Assembly (NCBI GenBank): GCA_020629055.1
Contig: JAHDEB010000004.1
Location: 19,436-83,435, forward strand
Direction of reading: 5' to 3'
Length of the DNA: 64,000 bases
Origin: Chloroflexota bacterium
Lineage (GTDB): Bacteria; Chloroflexota; Anaerolineae; Promineifilales; Promineifilaceae
Shown here: piece by piece, positions 16,652 through 26,382 of the stretch
How the letters are laid out: each line of letters opens with the position of its first letter
Numbering within the stretch: the stretch's first letter is position 1
The notes under the pieces: model-generated
The model's database searches: none
Told to the model about the DNA's origin: nothing
What the model saw: the letters and a program-made list of their open reading frames with translations, nothing else
Position numbers and translations under genes: made by a program

Positions 16652-17308
16652 ATGATCCTACTTGACCTCGATGACACCCTAATTAATCACACAGCCGCAC
16701 AACGGACAGCCGCCCAAAAATTTGGGGCTCAATTTGCGTCTCACATCCCTAACTATTCAAAACAAACATTTGCCGACGAGTGGGCATCCGTTGCGGCCGT
16801 CTATTTTCGTGCTTTTACAAAAGGGGAGCTGAGCTTTCAAGAACAGCGCCGTCGTCGTATCCGAAAGATTTTTCAAGAACCAGGGCTGCCTGCGGCCCAA
16901 GCGGATGAGATTTTTGCCAACCACCTTGTCCATTACGAAGCGTCATGGGCCGTTTTTGAAGATACGTTACCCTTTTTGAACGCCCATGCGGACACTCGGC
17001 TGGCGATTTTGACCAACGGAGCGCAATCGCAGCAAGAGCTTAAATTGAAACGAACCGGTATCGACCATTACTTTGAATTTGTAATAACGGCCGAAAGTGC
17101 CAAATATGCAAAACCGGATGCGAGGATTTTTGAGCTTGCCTGTGAATTCGCTAATCTCAAACCGGATCAGATCACCTACATCGGGGATAATCTAGAAAAA
17201 GATGCGTTTGGTGCACAAGCGGCCGGGCTAAACGGCATCTGGCTAAATCGAGACAACTTGGTTGCACCCGATGAGGTACAAATGATTACCAGCCTGACAG
17301 ATTTTTAG
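16652..17308 (+). CDS. HAD superfamily hydrolase (HAD-IA)
   Basis: A 218-residue phosphatase-type HAD protein. Motif I DLDDTL is at residues 5-10 with nucleophile Asp5 and acid Asp7, motif II is LTNGAQ near 127, the motif III Lys is in AKYAKPDARIF near 150, and motif IV is YIGDNLEKDAFGA near 178. A helical cap lies between motifs I and II. It resembles YjjG-type nucleotidases and 2-haloacid dehalogenase-like phosphatases; the substrate cannot be assigned. The start follows a GC-rich hairpin and has no Shine-Dalgarno site. Confidence 0.88.
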   Translation: MILLDLDDTLINHTAAQRTAAQKFGAQFASHIPNYSKQTFADEWASVAAVYFRAFTKGELSFQEQRRRRIRKIFQEPGLPAAQADEIFANHLVHYEASWAVFEDTLPFLNAHADTRLAILTNGAQSQQELKLKRTGIDHYFEFVITAESAKYAKPDARIFELACEFANLKPDQITYIGDNLEKDAFGAQAAGLNGIWLNRDNLVAPDEVQMITSLTDF

Positions 17309-17475
17309 CAACGGGCCGATGCTTATTGAGACAGCCTCGCCGACTTTAATTGATCAACTTAGATCTCCTGTAACGCCAGTGTAACGGCCGATTTGCTAGC
17401 TTAACCTCCTTAATGGATTGTGTGATTGTTTCCCTACAACGAATCACATTACAAAACCTAATTGGAGGTATGTTA

Positions 17476-20400
17476 ATGAAACAGAAATTAGTCGGACTAT
17501 TTTCGGCTGTGGCGATCGCCGCAATGAGTTTCTGGTTTTTCTCGGGGGCGCTGGCGGCCCCGGAAGCGATAGATCTAAGCTTAAAATTCAGCACGTCAAC
17601 GGTTTCTATCGATAACCCTGAATTGAATGCGAATATTGTTGTTGAACGGACCGAAGAGTCAGGAACGCCCCCCTTTACGGTGCAGTTCTTATTGCCTCAA
17701 GGGATGGCTGTTAACGGGGATGAGAGTGACATCCTGATAGAAGGGGTCGACGATGCAAAACCCTCGATTGATTCAGACATCATTACCATATCAGGTACTG
17801 ACTTAGGCAGCGGCCGCTTGCGCATGCAGGTACCGCTTAAGTTTGGCGGATGCCCAGAGAATGCAAATAGCTGCACGCTGACCGGTATGCTTCGTGTTAC
17901 CGATAGTGACGGAAAAGAGGCAAGCACGTCGGCCGATATTGAAGGGAGCAACTTCAAAGCGATTATTGCCGATGATTTGGTGGTCAATGTAAAACCGGTT
18001 GAAGGGGAATCGAATGAATATCGTGTTCAAATGATCTATGAACGATCAGAAGGAACATCGACTGACAACGTGATTTTAGGGTACCGAGGAATTCCTTGGA
18101 AAAATATTAGTGATCCCAAAATAGAGCTTAAGGATGCTGAAGGATTTACGCCTGAAGAGACAAAAGATGGAGACGGGATGCAGGCAACGGGTCAAATCGC
18201 TGAAGGGGGCCAAGTTATTCTTGGCTTTAATATCGGTATGCCACCCTGCGCAAACGGGGCTGAAGCCTGTACCTACACCCATCAAGCGTACGGCTCTGAT
18301 GCCAATGGAAACGTGGTTGTTTGGGAAAATGAGTTTAATTATACGACTCCAAAAGATGAGATAGGCGAGTTAGATCTCGGAATCTTGATGATTGGCGAGC
18401 AGCTTAATCGGACTGTCGAGCTTAAATTTAGTCGCGATGGCGGTGAAGGAACGTTAGATGGGGAAATTATCATGATCATCCCTGAAACACCGATTCCACT
18501 TATGCCAACCAACTACAAAGTTCAAGCGGTCAATGGTGAAGTGGGTGAAGGGAAAATCGACGGCCGGTCGATTATCTGGCCCGTTTCTACGGGCGCAGAT
18601 GGGACAGCAAACTTCTTGCTGCCTGTTGAAATTGACCCAACAAAGTGTGAGGATCCTGAATGCAAAGATTTCTTGCTGGCCCAGTTTAAATCTGCCCAAA
18701 CAGAAACAATTGAAACCAAAGCGGAATTCACCTATTCTGACAAACCGGATCCACCCGCCGGGGAAGAGTTCAAGGCGTCGTTAGAGATTGGAACGAGCCA
18801 AGAAATAAATCATCCAGGTGACCCGATTGAACTAAACTTTCTTTTAGAAGAACTTTCCAAGAAGCGTGCACCTGGCACATATGGTTTCCTTCTCGAGGTT
18901 TCAGGTCTGATTCCAACAGGGAAAACACAGGCTGAATTTACCGACGCAGGGCCGGAGAAAATCATCTTTTCAGAAAAAATAAACGGCTTAAAGTGGGAAG
19001 GTGAAATCGGCTCTGGTGGCCAAATCGACGTGAAAACCCTGTACAAAGCGGATAGTTGCTCAAATGGAGGCAGCTGTTCGGCCGGGGCACGTTTAACCAT
19101 TCTTCTACCTGATGGAACAGAAATGGTGCTGAAAGAAACGATTTTAATCGAAGATGACAGCGGCTTTGACCCGGATTTGGTCAATTTTAAAGCGGCCGTG
19201 TTCTCAAACGGTGCAGATCGGCCGGAAAAGATCGAAGATTTTGATTCGCTCCCATTCGAGGCGGCCTGCATGACCCAATGTGACAACATTCTGTTGGGTA
19301 TCAAAAACAACAATGAAGAAAAAGCGGAAGTTTGGATTGTTGTAGAGGCGGCATCAAACATCAAACTTGGCCCCCCAGATGGGTACAAGCTTCAAGTGTT
19401 AAGCGAAGACACAGAAACTGAGCTAACGACTTATCGTATGCGCGTACTTGCCGGAGACAGTTTGCAGGTGCTAGGTCTAACCGCTCAAATTGACGGTGTG
19501 GTGGAAGATGATTCCCAAATCCCCCTTTCAATCGACTTCTGTGCTCAGCAAGTTGGGTCACAAACTTGTCTACAAGAGGATGAAAATCGTGCTCCTGACA
19601 ACTTATTCCTCTTATATTTAATTTGGCGGATGCGTGATTTTGGTGATGCACCTTCAAGCGATAACCATTTTGGTGTCATCATGAACGCCTATGGTCCTGG
19701 AACAGCGATGGCACGCTACCCATTGGCCCGTGACCCAAGCATTTTACCGGCACCACCCTTTCAAATTAAGGGTCCGGCCCATCGACTTTCGAATTTGTTC
19801 CATCTAGGCGCAGGCGTTAGCCCAGAATTTGCCATCGACCGCAATTGGGATGCAGATGGTTCAAACAATATCGAGCCATCGATTGGGCCAGATGAGCACA
19901 ATCTTGATTTGTTTGATGATGGGGTTGATCTAACAGCGATCTCTCTACCGGACCAATGCAACATCGATGTTGAAATCCCTGTTGAGGTAACCATCACGCC
20001 GCAGATCATCACGTTCTTTACAAACAATGATGCTGATGGATTAGCACATATCAATATTTGGCTAGATAGTGACAGAGACGGGAGATGGGGCAATGGACCA
20101 GGCTTGTGTTTCCCTGCTAGCAATGATCACGAACACATCGTCATTGATCACACATTTGACCCTGTCGCTTTAGGCGTAGGGACCCACAGTGTGATTGTCA
20201 CTTCTCCACTGATTAATTGGCCACAAGCGTTCGGCTTGCCAGATGAACCCGCTTGGATGCGAGTGATGCTGACAGCTATTGAATCAAACAAAGATGCCTA
20301 TTCAGGTGCAGCGATTCCATACGGTGACGGCCGAGGAGAAGATTTTGTCTACTTTGCGGGTGAAACTGAGGATTATTATTTTGTTGCATCCGATGCGGTT

Positions 20401-22143
20401 GCAAATGCTGACAATGGGTACGATGCCGATATGGCCATTGACGTTGACCTTGTCCGGCCGGGCACTCATGCGCCCGCTGAAGCGCAAAACTTCCCCGGTA
20501 TCAAACAAGTCGACGGGGAAATGGTGATCCGCTTCCGGAATGAGGGATACAAAACGGCTGAAGATGTCGAAATCACAGCTGATTTACCCCAATCGCTGAT
20601 TGACTTTGGCAGCTTTAGCCGACTGAAATGTGACGGGTGCGACAAAGAACTTAATCTAGAAGAAGGATTAGGGACGTTTAAGATTGACCGTCTTAACCCC
20701 GGAGAATTTGGCGAAATCGTGCTAGGTTGGACCGGCTGTTTAACCTGTGTCCGGGGTGTCGAAGGTGCTCAGGCTATCGCGACCATTTCTGTGAAGAGCA
20801 AGGCTGATTTCCGGCTAAGCAACAACAATCACTTTTATGAAGCTTGGCCAGTAAAATCCCGGTTGGCGCCTCAAGTCAGCTTGGGCTGGCACGGTTGTTT
20901 AACATGCGTTCGATCAATTGAAGATGACACCATTCCAAGTGCGTACAATTTCATTTTTGAAACCAACGATCCTGATGTAACCCACTTCCGCATGTATGTA
21001 GATGGAAATCAGGTCGGTGATGACATGGAAATGTGCGATGGCATCCCTTGCAAAGATTTAGGCTTTGTGATTGGTGATGGGATTCAGATGGGGTCATGGA
21101 CATTCACTTATGTGAATAAAAATGGGAAGGAAAGCCCCCCATCCAAGCCGATTGATTTGAGCTGTACCAACGACATCGTACGTGGGTCGCTTGTGTTTGA
21201 AAACGAAGCAACAGGCAAGCAACGAAGAATACCGGCCGAGGCCCATCAAACAGATATTTTGTTAAACGAGTCTTATAAATACCTGCTTGAACCTGGTGCC
21301 AGCTACAAAGCCGCCATCATGTATTGCGGCGAGGATGAAAATCCAACTCTGTCGATTCAGCTTGGTGGTGAAACTTACAACTTCAGCACTCCTGTTGATG
21401 AAATTTATCAAGTTGTCGTGCAGGTTCCAAGTAAAGCCAAACGCGCCCCGTCGTCAATGATCGTATCTGTTGAAAGCGATGGTACAACCTATGAAGATAC
21501 GTTCACGGTTGAAGAACCAACCAGTGGCATGGTAAGTGATGCATTGACCGGTGAAGGTGTGAGTGGCGCACAAATGCTCATCTTAGCCGAGCAAGCGACC
21601 ACTTTTGGCGGTGAAACAACGACTGTGATGGCCCCTTGGGATGGAAGCGCAACAGGTCAGAGCAATCCGGTGACAACAACCGGGGACGGTGGTTATTCAC
21701 TAACGATACCAAACGGAAAGTACCAACTCGTGGTGGTTGCTGATGGGTATCAAACATACCGCACAAGCGTCCTAGAAGTAACAGACGGACAAATCGCCAG
21801 CTCGATTAATTTGATCGAGGCACGACCTGCCCCATCGAATATCGATATCGGCATTGGCGAAAGCGGCTTCGAGCAGTCATTCATAGAAGTTGAAGCTGGA
21901 TGGGTTGTGAAATTCATCAACACCGGCAGCGGCATGCATGGTGCAGTGAGTGATGAACTCGGTGAGTCGAGCGGGCTGATGGCACCGGGTGAAAGCTTCA
22001 AGATGGCGTTTGAAACGGCCGGGACATTTACGGTCATCGATCCTGCAAATAGCAACAGCACGTTGACCGTTCAAGTAACCGGCTCGACCTCAGAACCAGG
22101 GGGAGATGGCACAACCGTATTCCTACCGATTCTGGTGCGATAA
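17476..22143 (+). CDS. Giant secreted multidomain protein with cupredoxin-like C-terminus
   Basis: A 1555-residue exported protein. The frame is open from 17413, but GGAGG lies 7-8 nt before the ATG at 17476, and the resulting MKQKLVGLF...SGALA is a clean signal peptide. Much of the protein is beta-rich repeats of Ig/DUF11 type. GETEDYYF near residue 963, after PYGDGRGEDFVYFA, is GEVED-like. A duplicated motif LGWxGCLTCVRxxE occurs near 1084 and 1136. Residues about 1349-1449 form a carboxypeptidase regulatory-like domain (GDGGYSLTIPNGKYQLVVVADGY). Residues about 1455-1535 resemble a cupredoxin (FEQSFIEVEAGWVVKFINTG, GMHGA). It ends in VFLPILVR. The role is probably cell-surface or extracellular; no enzyme site is seen. 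A terminator follows. Confidence 0.82.
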   Translation: MKQKLVGLFSAVAIAAMSFWFFSGALAAPEAIDLSLKFSTSTVSIDNPELNANIVVERTEESGTPPFTVQFLLPQGMAVNGDESDILIEGVDDAKPSIDSDIITISGTDLGSGRLRMQVPLKFGGCPENANSCTLTGMLRVTDSDGKEASTSADIEGSNFKAIIADDLVVNVKPVEGESNEYRVQMIYERSEGTSTDNVILGYRGIPWKNISDPKIELKDAEGFTPEETKDGDGMQATGQIAEGGQVILGFNIGMPPCANGAEACTYTHQAYGSDANGNVVVWENEFNYTTPKDEIGELDLGILMIGEQLNRTVELKFSRDGGEGTLDGEIIMIIPETPIPLMPTNYKVQAVNGEVGEGKIDGRSIIWPVSTGADGTANFLLPVEIDPTKCEDPECKDFLLAQFKSAQTETIETKAEFTYSDKPDPPAGEEFKASLEIGTSQEINHPGDPIELNFLLEELSKKRAPGTYGFLLEVSGLIPTGKTQAEFTDAGPEKIIFSEKINGLKWEGEIGSGGQIDVKTLYKADSCSNGGSCSAGARLTILLPDGTEMVLKETILIEDDSGFDPDLVNFKAAVFSNGADRPEKIEDFDSLPFEAACMTQCDNILLGIKNNNEEKAEVWIVVEAASNIKLGPPDGYKLQVLSEDTETELTTYRMRVLAGDSLQVLGLTAQIDGVVEDDSQIPLSIDFCAQQVGSQTCLQEDENRAPDNLFLLYLIWRMRDFGDAPSSDNHFGVIMNAYGPGTAMARYPLARDPSILPAPPFQIKGPAHRLSNLFHLGAGVSPEFAIDRNWDADGSNNIEPSIGPDEHNLDLFDDGVDLTAISLPDQCNIDVEIPVEVTITPQIITFFTNNDADGLAHINIWLDSDRDGRWGNGPGLCFPASNDHEHIVIDHTFDPVALGVGTHSVIVTSPLINWPQAFGLPDEPAWMRVMLTAIESNKDAYSGAAIPYGDGRGEDFVYFAGETEDYYFVASDAVANADNGYDADMAIDVDLVRPGTHAPAEAQNFPGIKQVDGEMVIRFRNEGYKTAEDVEITADLPQSLIDFGSFSRLKCDGCDKELNLEEGLGTFKIDRLNPGEFGEIVLGWTGCLTCVRGVEGAQAIATISVKSKADFRLSNNNHFYEAWPVKSRLAPQVSLGWHGCLTCVRSIEDDTIPSAYNFIFETNDPDVTHFRMYVDGNQVGDDMEMCDGIPCKDLGFVIGDGIQMGSWTFTYVNKNGKESPPSKPIDLSCTNDIVRGSLVFENEATGKQRRIPAEAHQTDILLNESYKYLLEPGASYKAAIMYCGEDENPTLSIQLGGETYNFSTPVDEIYQVVVQVPSKAKRAPSSMIVSVESDGTTYEDTFTVEEPTSGMVSDALTGEGVSGAQMLILAEQATTFGGETTTVMAPWDGSATGQSNPVTTTGDGGYSLTIPNGKYQLVVVADGYQTYRTSVLEVTDGQIASSINLIEARPAPSNIDIGIGESGFEQSFIEVEAGWVVKFINTGSGMHGAVSDELGESSGLMAPGESFKMAFETAGTFTVIDPANSNSTLTVQVTGSTSEPGGDGTTVFLPILVR

Positions 22144-22198
22144 GTCACACCTCATCGATTTAGATGTTTTTAAAACATCTCTGTTGATATTCAAACAG

Positions 22199-22228
22199 GG
22201 GTCAAGGTGTAATGCCTTGGCCCTTTTT
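22199..22228 (+). terminator. Intrinsic terminator after the giant secreted protein gene
   Basis: GGGTCAAGG (22199-22207) pairs with CCTTGGCCC (22215-22223), with one G-U pair, and is followed by TTTTT. Confidence 0.85.
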
Positions 22229-22242
22229 ATTTGCTCATTTTC

Positions 22243-22329
22243 TACGCTCTAAACAAGAAAAGTCTAAATGAACTCTGGAAGCTACTTGATTTTCAAAGAC
22301 TTTTCTTGTCTTTGGCGAGAATGCGCGTA
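22243..22329. repeat. Dispersed inverted repeat, family B, copy 1
   Basis: Inner arms AAACAAGAAAAGTCT (22251-22265) and AGACTTTTCTTGT pair, and the outer ends are TACGC and GCGCGTA. The element at 51719-51808 has the same arms, the same order and the shared word CTCTGGAA in the middle. Confidence 0.85.
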
Positions 22330-22519
22330 ACACCAATTATTAAAACTTAGGCTTCGAACGAATGTAAGCGAAACACCGCTCCTCCCCAACCAAACCATAT
22401 TGCGTAAATCCTTTTTGTTTGGCAACTTCGCAAATAAACAGGAGGCGTCACATTGACAGACTTCTCTGATTCGGTACCATTCGAACCTCAACCACAACGG
22501 CCTGCAGTAGGAGAAAAGG

Positions 22520-23665
22520 ATGGAATATCAACCGCTTGCTGACGTTCGCAAAAGCCTGCGTGTCAAATGGTATCGATGCCCGATCGATTTTAAAGAGCTA
22601 AAAGAACTATCTAAACGAAGTGATGCACAAGGTTGGTTTCAAGCTGGTGGCCATCTGGCCCTGTTTGCAGTGACGGGAACCTTGGTTTACACCTTTTGGG
22701 CACAGCAAAACTGGATTCTATGCGCCATTTCTCTCTTTCTCCATGGCACCATTGCCAGCTTTTTTGTCGGTGTGGCTCCCCATGAATTGGGGCATGGGAC
22801 GGTGTTTAACACCAAATGGCTCAACACCGTCTTTCTTTATTTGTTTAGCTTTTTAAGCTGGTGGGATCCGTTTGACTATGCTAGCAGCCATACCTATCAC
22901 CATCGTTACACCCTACACCCGGAAGGGGACCGGGAAAATCTGCTCCCCCTTGAACCGACGCTGGCTTCCACTTTTATGTTGCAGATGTTTACGATTAATC
23001 TGCTGACACAGCGCGGCCGGGTATTTGGAAAAGGAGGACTGCTATCAACAATTGCGGTCACCTTCTTGGGGGCATTTGGCATTGTCGGTGATCCGGAAAC
23101 GCCGATCAACGAATGGTTACACGCGCTACATGCGGACCAGCCGGATGAGCATCGCAAGTCGATTTGGTGGTCGCGCATCTTGCTGCTGGGGCATGGGGCG
23201 ATCACGGCCGCCGCCATCTGGTCCGGTCAGTGGGTCTGGATTTTGATTTTGCCCGTTGCACCGTTTATCGCCAACTGGTATGCCTATTTTGTGGGGCTAA
23301 CGCAGCATTGTGGCCTGCGTGAAGAGCTGCCGGACTTTCGCAAAAACACCCGGTCGATCAAGCTAAATCCCCTTGGCTCCTTTTTATATTGGCGTATGAA
23401 CTGGCACATCGAGCACCATATGTTTGCGGGAGTCCCCTGCTACAATTTGAAGAAACTACACGAGGCGGTCGCACACGATATGCCTGAGCCACGCACATTG
23501 CGCGAAGCGTGGCAAGAAATGCGAGACACATGGCAAAAGCAGCAAACTGATCCTGACTATTATTTTGACACCCCGCTGCCTGCAACAGCCAAAAGTGAGC
23601 GGGAGGATACTCCGCCCGACTTAGAAGGATCTATCGGAGATTTAGCCCCTAAAGGGTTAAGATAA
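22520..23665 (+). CDS. Membrane fatty acid desaturase/hydroxylase
   Basis: A 381-residue integral membrane di-iron enzyme. The histidine boxes are HELGHG (His88, His92), HTYHH (His124, His127, His128) and WHIEHH (His296, His299, His300), plus GLTQHCG as an extra ligand. At least four hydrophobic segments surround them. The family inserts double bonds or hydroxyls into lipid chains; the DUF-type layout is nearer to bacterial acyl-lipid desaturases than to carotene hydroxylases. AGGAGAAAAGG precedes the ATG. The 3' end is followed by the GFA gene after 27 bp, so the two and the methyltransferase may form an operon. Confidence 0.88.
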   Translation: MEYQPLADVRKSLRVKWYRCPIDFKELKELSKRSDAQGWFQAGGHLALFAVTGTLVYTFWAQQNWILCAISLFLHGTIASFFVGVAPHELGHGTVFNTKWLNTVFLYLFSFLSWWDPFDYASSHTYHHRYTLHPEGDRENLLPLEPTLASTFMLQMFTINLLTQRGRVFGKGGLLSTIAVTFLGAFGIVGDPETPINEWLHALHADQPDEHRKSIWWSRILLLGHGAITAAAIWSGQWVWILILPVAPFIANWYAYFVGLTQHCGLREELPDFRKNTRSIKLNPLGSFLYWRMNWHIEHHMFAGVPCYNLKKLHEAVAHDMPEPRTLREAWQEMRDTWQKQQTDPDYYFDTPLPATAKSEREDTPPDLEGSIGDLAPKGLR

Positions 23666-23692
23666 AAAACCCCCAATTCTAAGGAAATAAAA

Positions 23693-24103
23693 ATGACAAT
23701 CAATTTAAAACAAGTAGATGGTGTCGATATTCAGCCAAAACACAAAGGGAGCTGCCATTGTGGCACCGTGCAGTTTGAACTGGATTTGCCTGATGGTTTG
23801 ATTAATGTGCGACGCTGCGACTGTTCAATGTGCAGACGCAGGGGTGCGATTGCGGCATCGGTGCCATTGGCTGGAATCAAAATTCTGTCGGGCGAGGAAG
23901 CTTTAACCCTCTATCAATTTAACACCAAAACGGCCAAACATTATTTTTGCAGCAACTGCGGCATTTATACCCATCATCAACGACGGTCTAACCCGACCCA
24001 ATACGGATTTAACGTCGCCTGCCTTGAGGGAATTAACCCATTAACAATTGAAGGCATCCCGGTCAATGACGGAGTTAATCATCCTTCGGACCACAAAAAA
24101 TAA
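23693..24103 (+). CDS. GFA (CENP-V) family zinc protein
   Basis: A 136-residue zinc protein of the glutathione-dependent formaldehyde-activating enzyme family. Zinc ligands are visible in GSCHCGTVQF, RRCDCSMCRRRG and YFCSNCGIYTHH. The core is a beta-rich Mss4-like fold. Most such proteins have no proven activity with formaldehyde. AAGGAAATAAAA precedes the ATG. It starts 27 bp after the desaturase and ends 14 bp before the methyltransferase, so the three are probably co-transcribed. Confidence 0.88.
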   Translation: MTINLKQVDGVDIQPKHKGSCHCGTVQFELDLPDGLINVRRCDCSMCRRRGAIAASVPLAGIKILSGEEALTLYQFNTKTAKHYFCSNCGIYTHHQRRSNPTQYGFNVACLEGINPLTIEGIPVNDGVNHPSDHKK

Positions 24104-24117
24104 TTTTAGGAGACAAA

Positions 24118-25173
24118 ATGGATAAAGCTAAACTTCGGGCATGTGCAGACCGTGCGTATCGGGATGCCGCTGGGGCAACAACAAGCGGGCTTCTGTATCT
24201 TGGTGTACGTACCGGATTATTTAATACAATGGCGGATAAAGGAGCGATGTCGGTAGAGGATGTGGTGAGTGCCAGTGAGTTAAACCACAGGTATGTTCAA
24301 GAATGGCTACACGGCATGGTCGCGGCCGAATATCTCGACTACGACCCTGAAGCAAACACCTTTGAGCTTCCGCCGGAACATGCGTATCTATTCGCCTCAG
24401 AAGATACAGATCATTACGTGGGTGGTATTTTTCATGGGATGCCCGGCTTGCTACAAGCGGCTCCGGCGGTTGTGGAAGCATTTCACCACGGTGGTGGACT
24501 GCCATACAATGAGTTTCATCATGAAGTGCATGAATCTGTTGATCTGATGAACCGGGGCATTTATGAAAAACGTCTGTGTGAGGATTGGTTACCCGCTGTA
24601 CCAGGGTTGGTTGACAAATTGTCGGCCGGTGGGACCGGGCTCGACTTGGGGTGCGGTGCAGGGACAGTGACGATTACGCTCGCCAAGGCGTTCCCAGCGG
24701 GAAGTTTCTCAGGTGTTGATCTGCATCCCCCCTCAATCGCAACGGCCAGGGCTGCGGCGCAGGTCGCGGGAGTTGCAGATCAAACGATGTTCTTCACAGA
24801 TCCAATCGAAACTTTACCCAGCGACCAACGCTTCGACCTGATCACCGCCTTTGATTGTGTCCATGATTTAGCAGATCCGGCCGCAGTTCTTAAATCGGTT
24901 CATCAACGGCTCAAGCCAGGCGGCACATTCTTGGTGCTAGAAATACGTTCTGGAGACAATTTAGAAGACAACATTCATCCGATCGGCGCCATGTTCTACG
25001 GATTCAGCATGTTTCATTGCATGACTCAGTCTCTGGCCCAAGGCGGCCCTGGGTTAGGCTCTTGTCTTGGCCCTGCGCGGACCGAAGCGCTGATGCAAGA
25101 GGCGGGGTTCACCCGCTTTGAGCCGATCAAAATACGCGGCCCTTTCAATCTTCTTTATGCGGTTGGTCATTAA
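24118..25173 (+). CDS. Class I SAM-dependent methyltransferase with winged-helix N-domain
   Basis: A 351-residue protein. The N-terminal 110 residues are a winged-helix dimerisation domain (SGLLYLGVRTGLFNTMAD, YVQEWLHGMVAAEYLDYD) like that of Rv2258c-type methyltransferases. The catalytic domain holds the SAM loop LDLGCGAGTVT near residue 175, the acidic GVDLHPPSI, and DLITAFDCVHDLADP. The substrate is probably a small molecule and cannot be named. TTAGGAGACAAA precedes the ATG. It is the third gene after the desaturase and GFA genes, and it ends just 3 bp from the convergent lipoprotein gene. Confidence 0.88.
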   Translation: MDKAKLRACADRAYRDAAGATTSGLLYLGVRTGLFNTMADKGAMSVEDVVSASELNHRYVQEWLHGMVAAEYLDYDPEANTFELPPEHAYLFASEDTDHYVGGIFHGMPGLLQAAPAVVEAFHHGGGLPYNEFHHEVHESVDLMNRGIYEKRLCEDWLPAVPGLVDKLSAGGTGLDLGCGAGTVTITLAKAFPAGSFSGVDLHPPSIATARAAAQVAGVADQTMFFTDPIETLPSDQRFDLITAFDCVHDLADPAAVLKSVHQRLKPGGTFLVLEIRSGDNLEDNIHPIGAMFYGFSMFHCMTQSLAQGGPGLGSCLGPARTEALMQEAGFTRFEPIKIRGPFNLLYAVGH

Positions 25174-25176
25174 ATT

Positions 25177-26382
25177 CTAGCCCGAATCCCCCCAAATATC
25201 GGTTGGTTCTGATGCTGCTGTTTCGGCCGCGCTTTTGGCTAGGGGCAACATCGTTTCAAATTTGTATGTCTGTTTCGCGTCTTCAAGCTGGGCCGCAATC
25301 TCAGACTCGCTCATATCAAAGTGAGCGGCCAACAAATCGAACTGTGATTTCCCACCTTCTATCGCTTTTGTCCAATCTGGAATGTTGAGCTGATCAACAA
25401 ACAGGCTCAGGGCAGCCCCGGTTGAATAAAATCGGCCGAAGGCCAATGAATCACGTACATTGCTTTGTGGCACCGGTTCTAAAGCGGTTTCAAACGTTGA
25501 TAGATTGGTGGTGCCATATTCAGCCAAGCTCCCTAAAGTGTGCTCAATATAGCGTGCAGAGCCTTCCATTTGCTCTTGCGGCAAATCTAAAAGCCGAACC
25601 GCGTCCCAACGGTTTATGCGTGTTTGTCGGATGGCTACAATTTGTTTTATCGCCCCTTCTCTGGCAGCCGGATCTTCTGCCTGCAGGGCCGCTTTAATCG
25701 CCGCGTCTTCAAGCATGATCAAAGCGATATGATCGGCTTCAAGTGGATACCCGGCCGTGTCTTGTCCATTGCTGGGGGCCTCTCTCCAACTATCTTGAGC
25801 ATCATGGAGCCCCTCATGCGCCACAAACAATGACCAGTCGAATGTGATTGGGGATGAGAATTCATCAATCTCAGCTGTTGTATATTTCATGACATAGGTT
25901 TCAACACCGTCAATAACTGCATTAAAGTCAAAATTCGGAACGTCGGCAATGGCAGTTGCATTCGGAATCTTGTCAAAACGATAAACCTTCGGCAAATTCA
26001 ACTCGGCCGCGAGAAGTATCGATTGAGCATCAGCCATATTCTCGGCGTTTGGATGATTCAACAGATACGCATATTGATCACCTTCACCGTTTGTACGAAC
26101 CAACATCAATGACATCTGATCCAACCGATAATCTTCGTTCCAAATATCTGCGCTTCTTTCTCTAAAAAGCGCAAACGTTTTGGAAAGTTGTTGAAACATT
26201 TGACCGTCGATCTCATCAAGCTGACCATTGGCGGGCTCAGCTACCATTTCGGCTGAACTCCCGGCCGGTTTCACAGCCGCAACCGGCGCTTCTGGCGCTG
26301 ATCGAGCCGGCTGGCAGGCCGACAAGATCAGAACCAAAAGTGAAAAAATAAAGCTATAAATAAAATAATTCCGAACCTTCAT
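25177..26382 (-). CDS. Lipoprotein with an HExxH motif, possible zinc peptidase
   Basis: A 401-residue protein with a lipoprotein signal peptide (FSLLVLILSAC, lipobox Cys23) and a Pro/Ala-rich linker. The mature part contains H189-E-G-L-H193 within LFVAHEGLHDAQDSW, the HExxH signature of zinc metallopeptidases, and a downstream helix with ARYIEHTLGSLAEYG that could bring a third ligand. I do not recognise the family, so peptidase activity is inference. GAAGGAAAACGATT supports the start. Its upstream region forms an inverted repeat with the region upstream of the divergent RidA gene. Confidence 0.72.
   Translation of the reverse strand: MKVRNYFIYSFIFSLLVLILSACQPARSAPEAPVAAVKPAGSSAEMVAEPANGQLDEIDGQMFQQLSKTFALFRERSADIWNEDYRLDQMSLMLVRTNGEGDQYAYLLNHPNAENMADAQSILLAAELNLPKVYRFDKIPNATAIADVPNFDFNAVIDGVETYVMKYTTAEIDEFSSPITFDWSLFVAHEGLHDAQDSWREAPSNGQDTAGYPLEADHIALIMLEDAAIKAALQAEDPAAREGAIKQIVAIRQTRINRWDAVRLLDLPQEQMEGSARYIEHTLGSLAEYGTTNLSTFETALEPVPQSNVRDSLAFGRFYSTGAALSLFVDQLNIPDWTKAIEGGKSQFDLLAAHFDMSESEIAAQLEDAKQTYKFETMLPLAKSAAETAASEPTDIWGDSG

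Larger units (their letters stand above)
22144..22519. other. Intergenic region with terminator and family B repeat
   Basis: A 376-bp gap. It holds an intrinsic terminator (22199-22228), an 87-bp dispersed inverted repeat (22243-22329) and about 190 bp with no clear signal before the desaturase ribosome site AGGAGAAAAGG. Confidence 0.7.

Noticed and set aside
22282..22497. 71-codon leftward open frame upstream of the desaturase
   Set aside because: It overlaps the family B repeat and has no ribosome site or recognisable protein.
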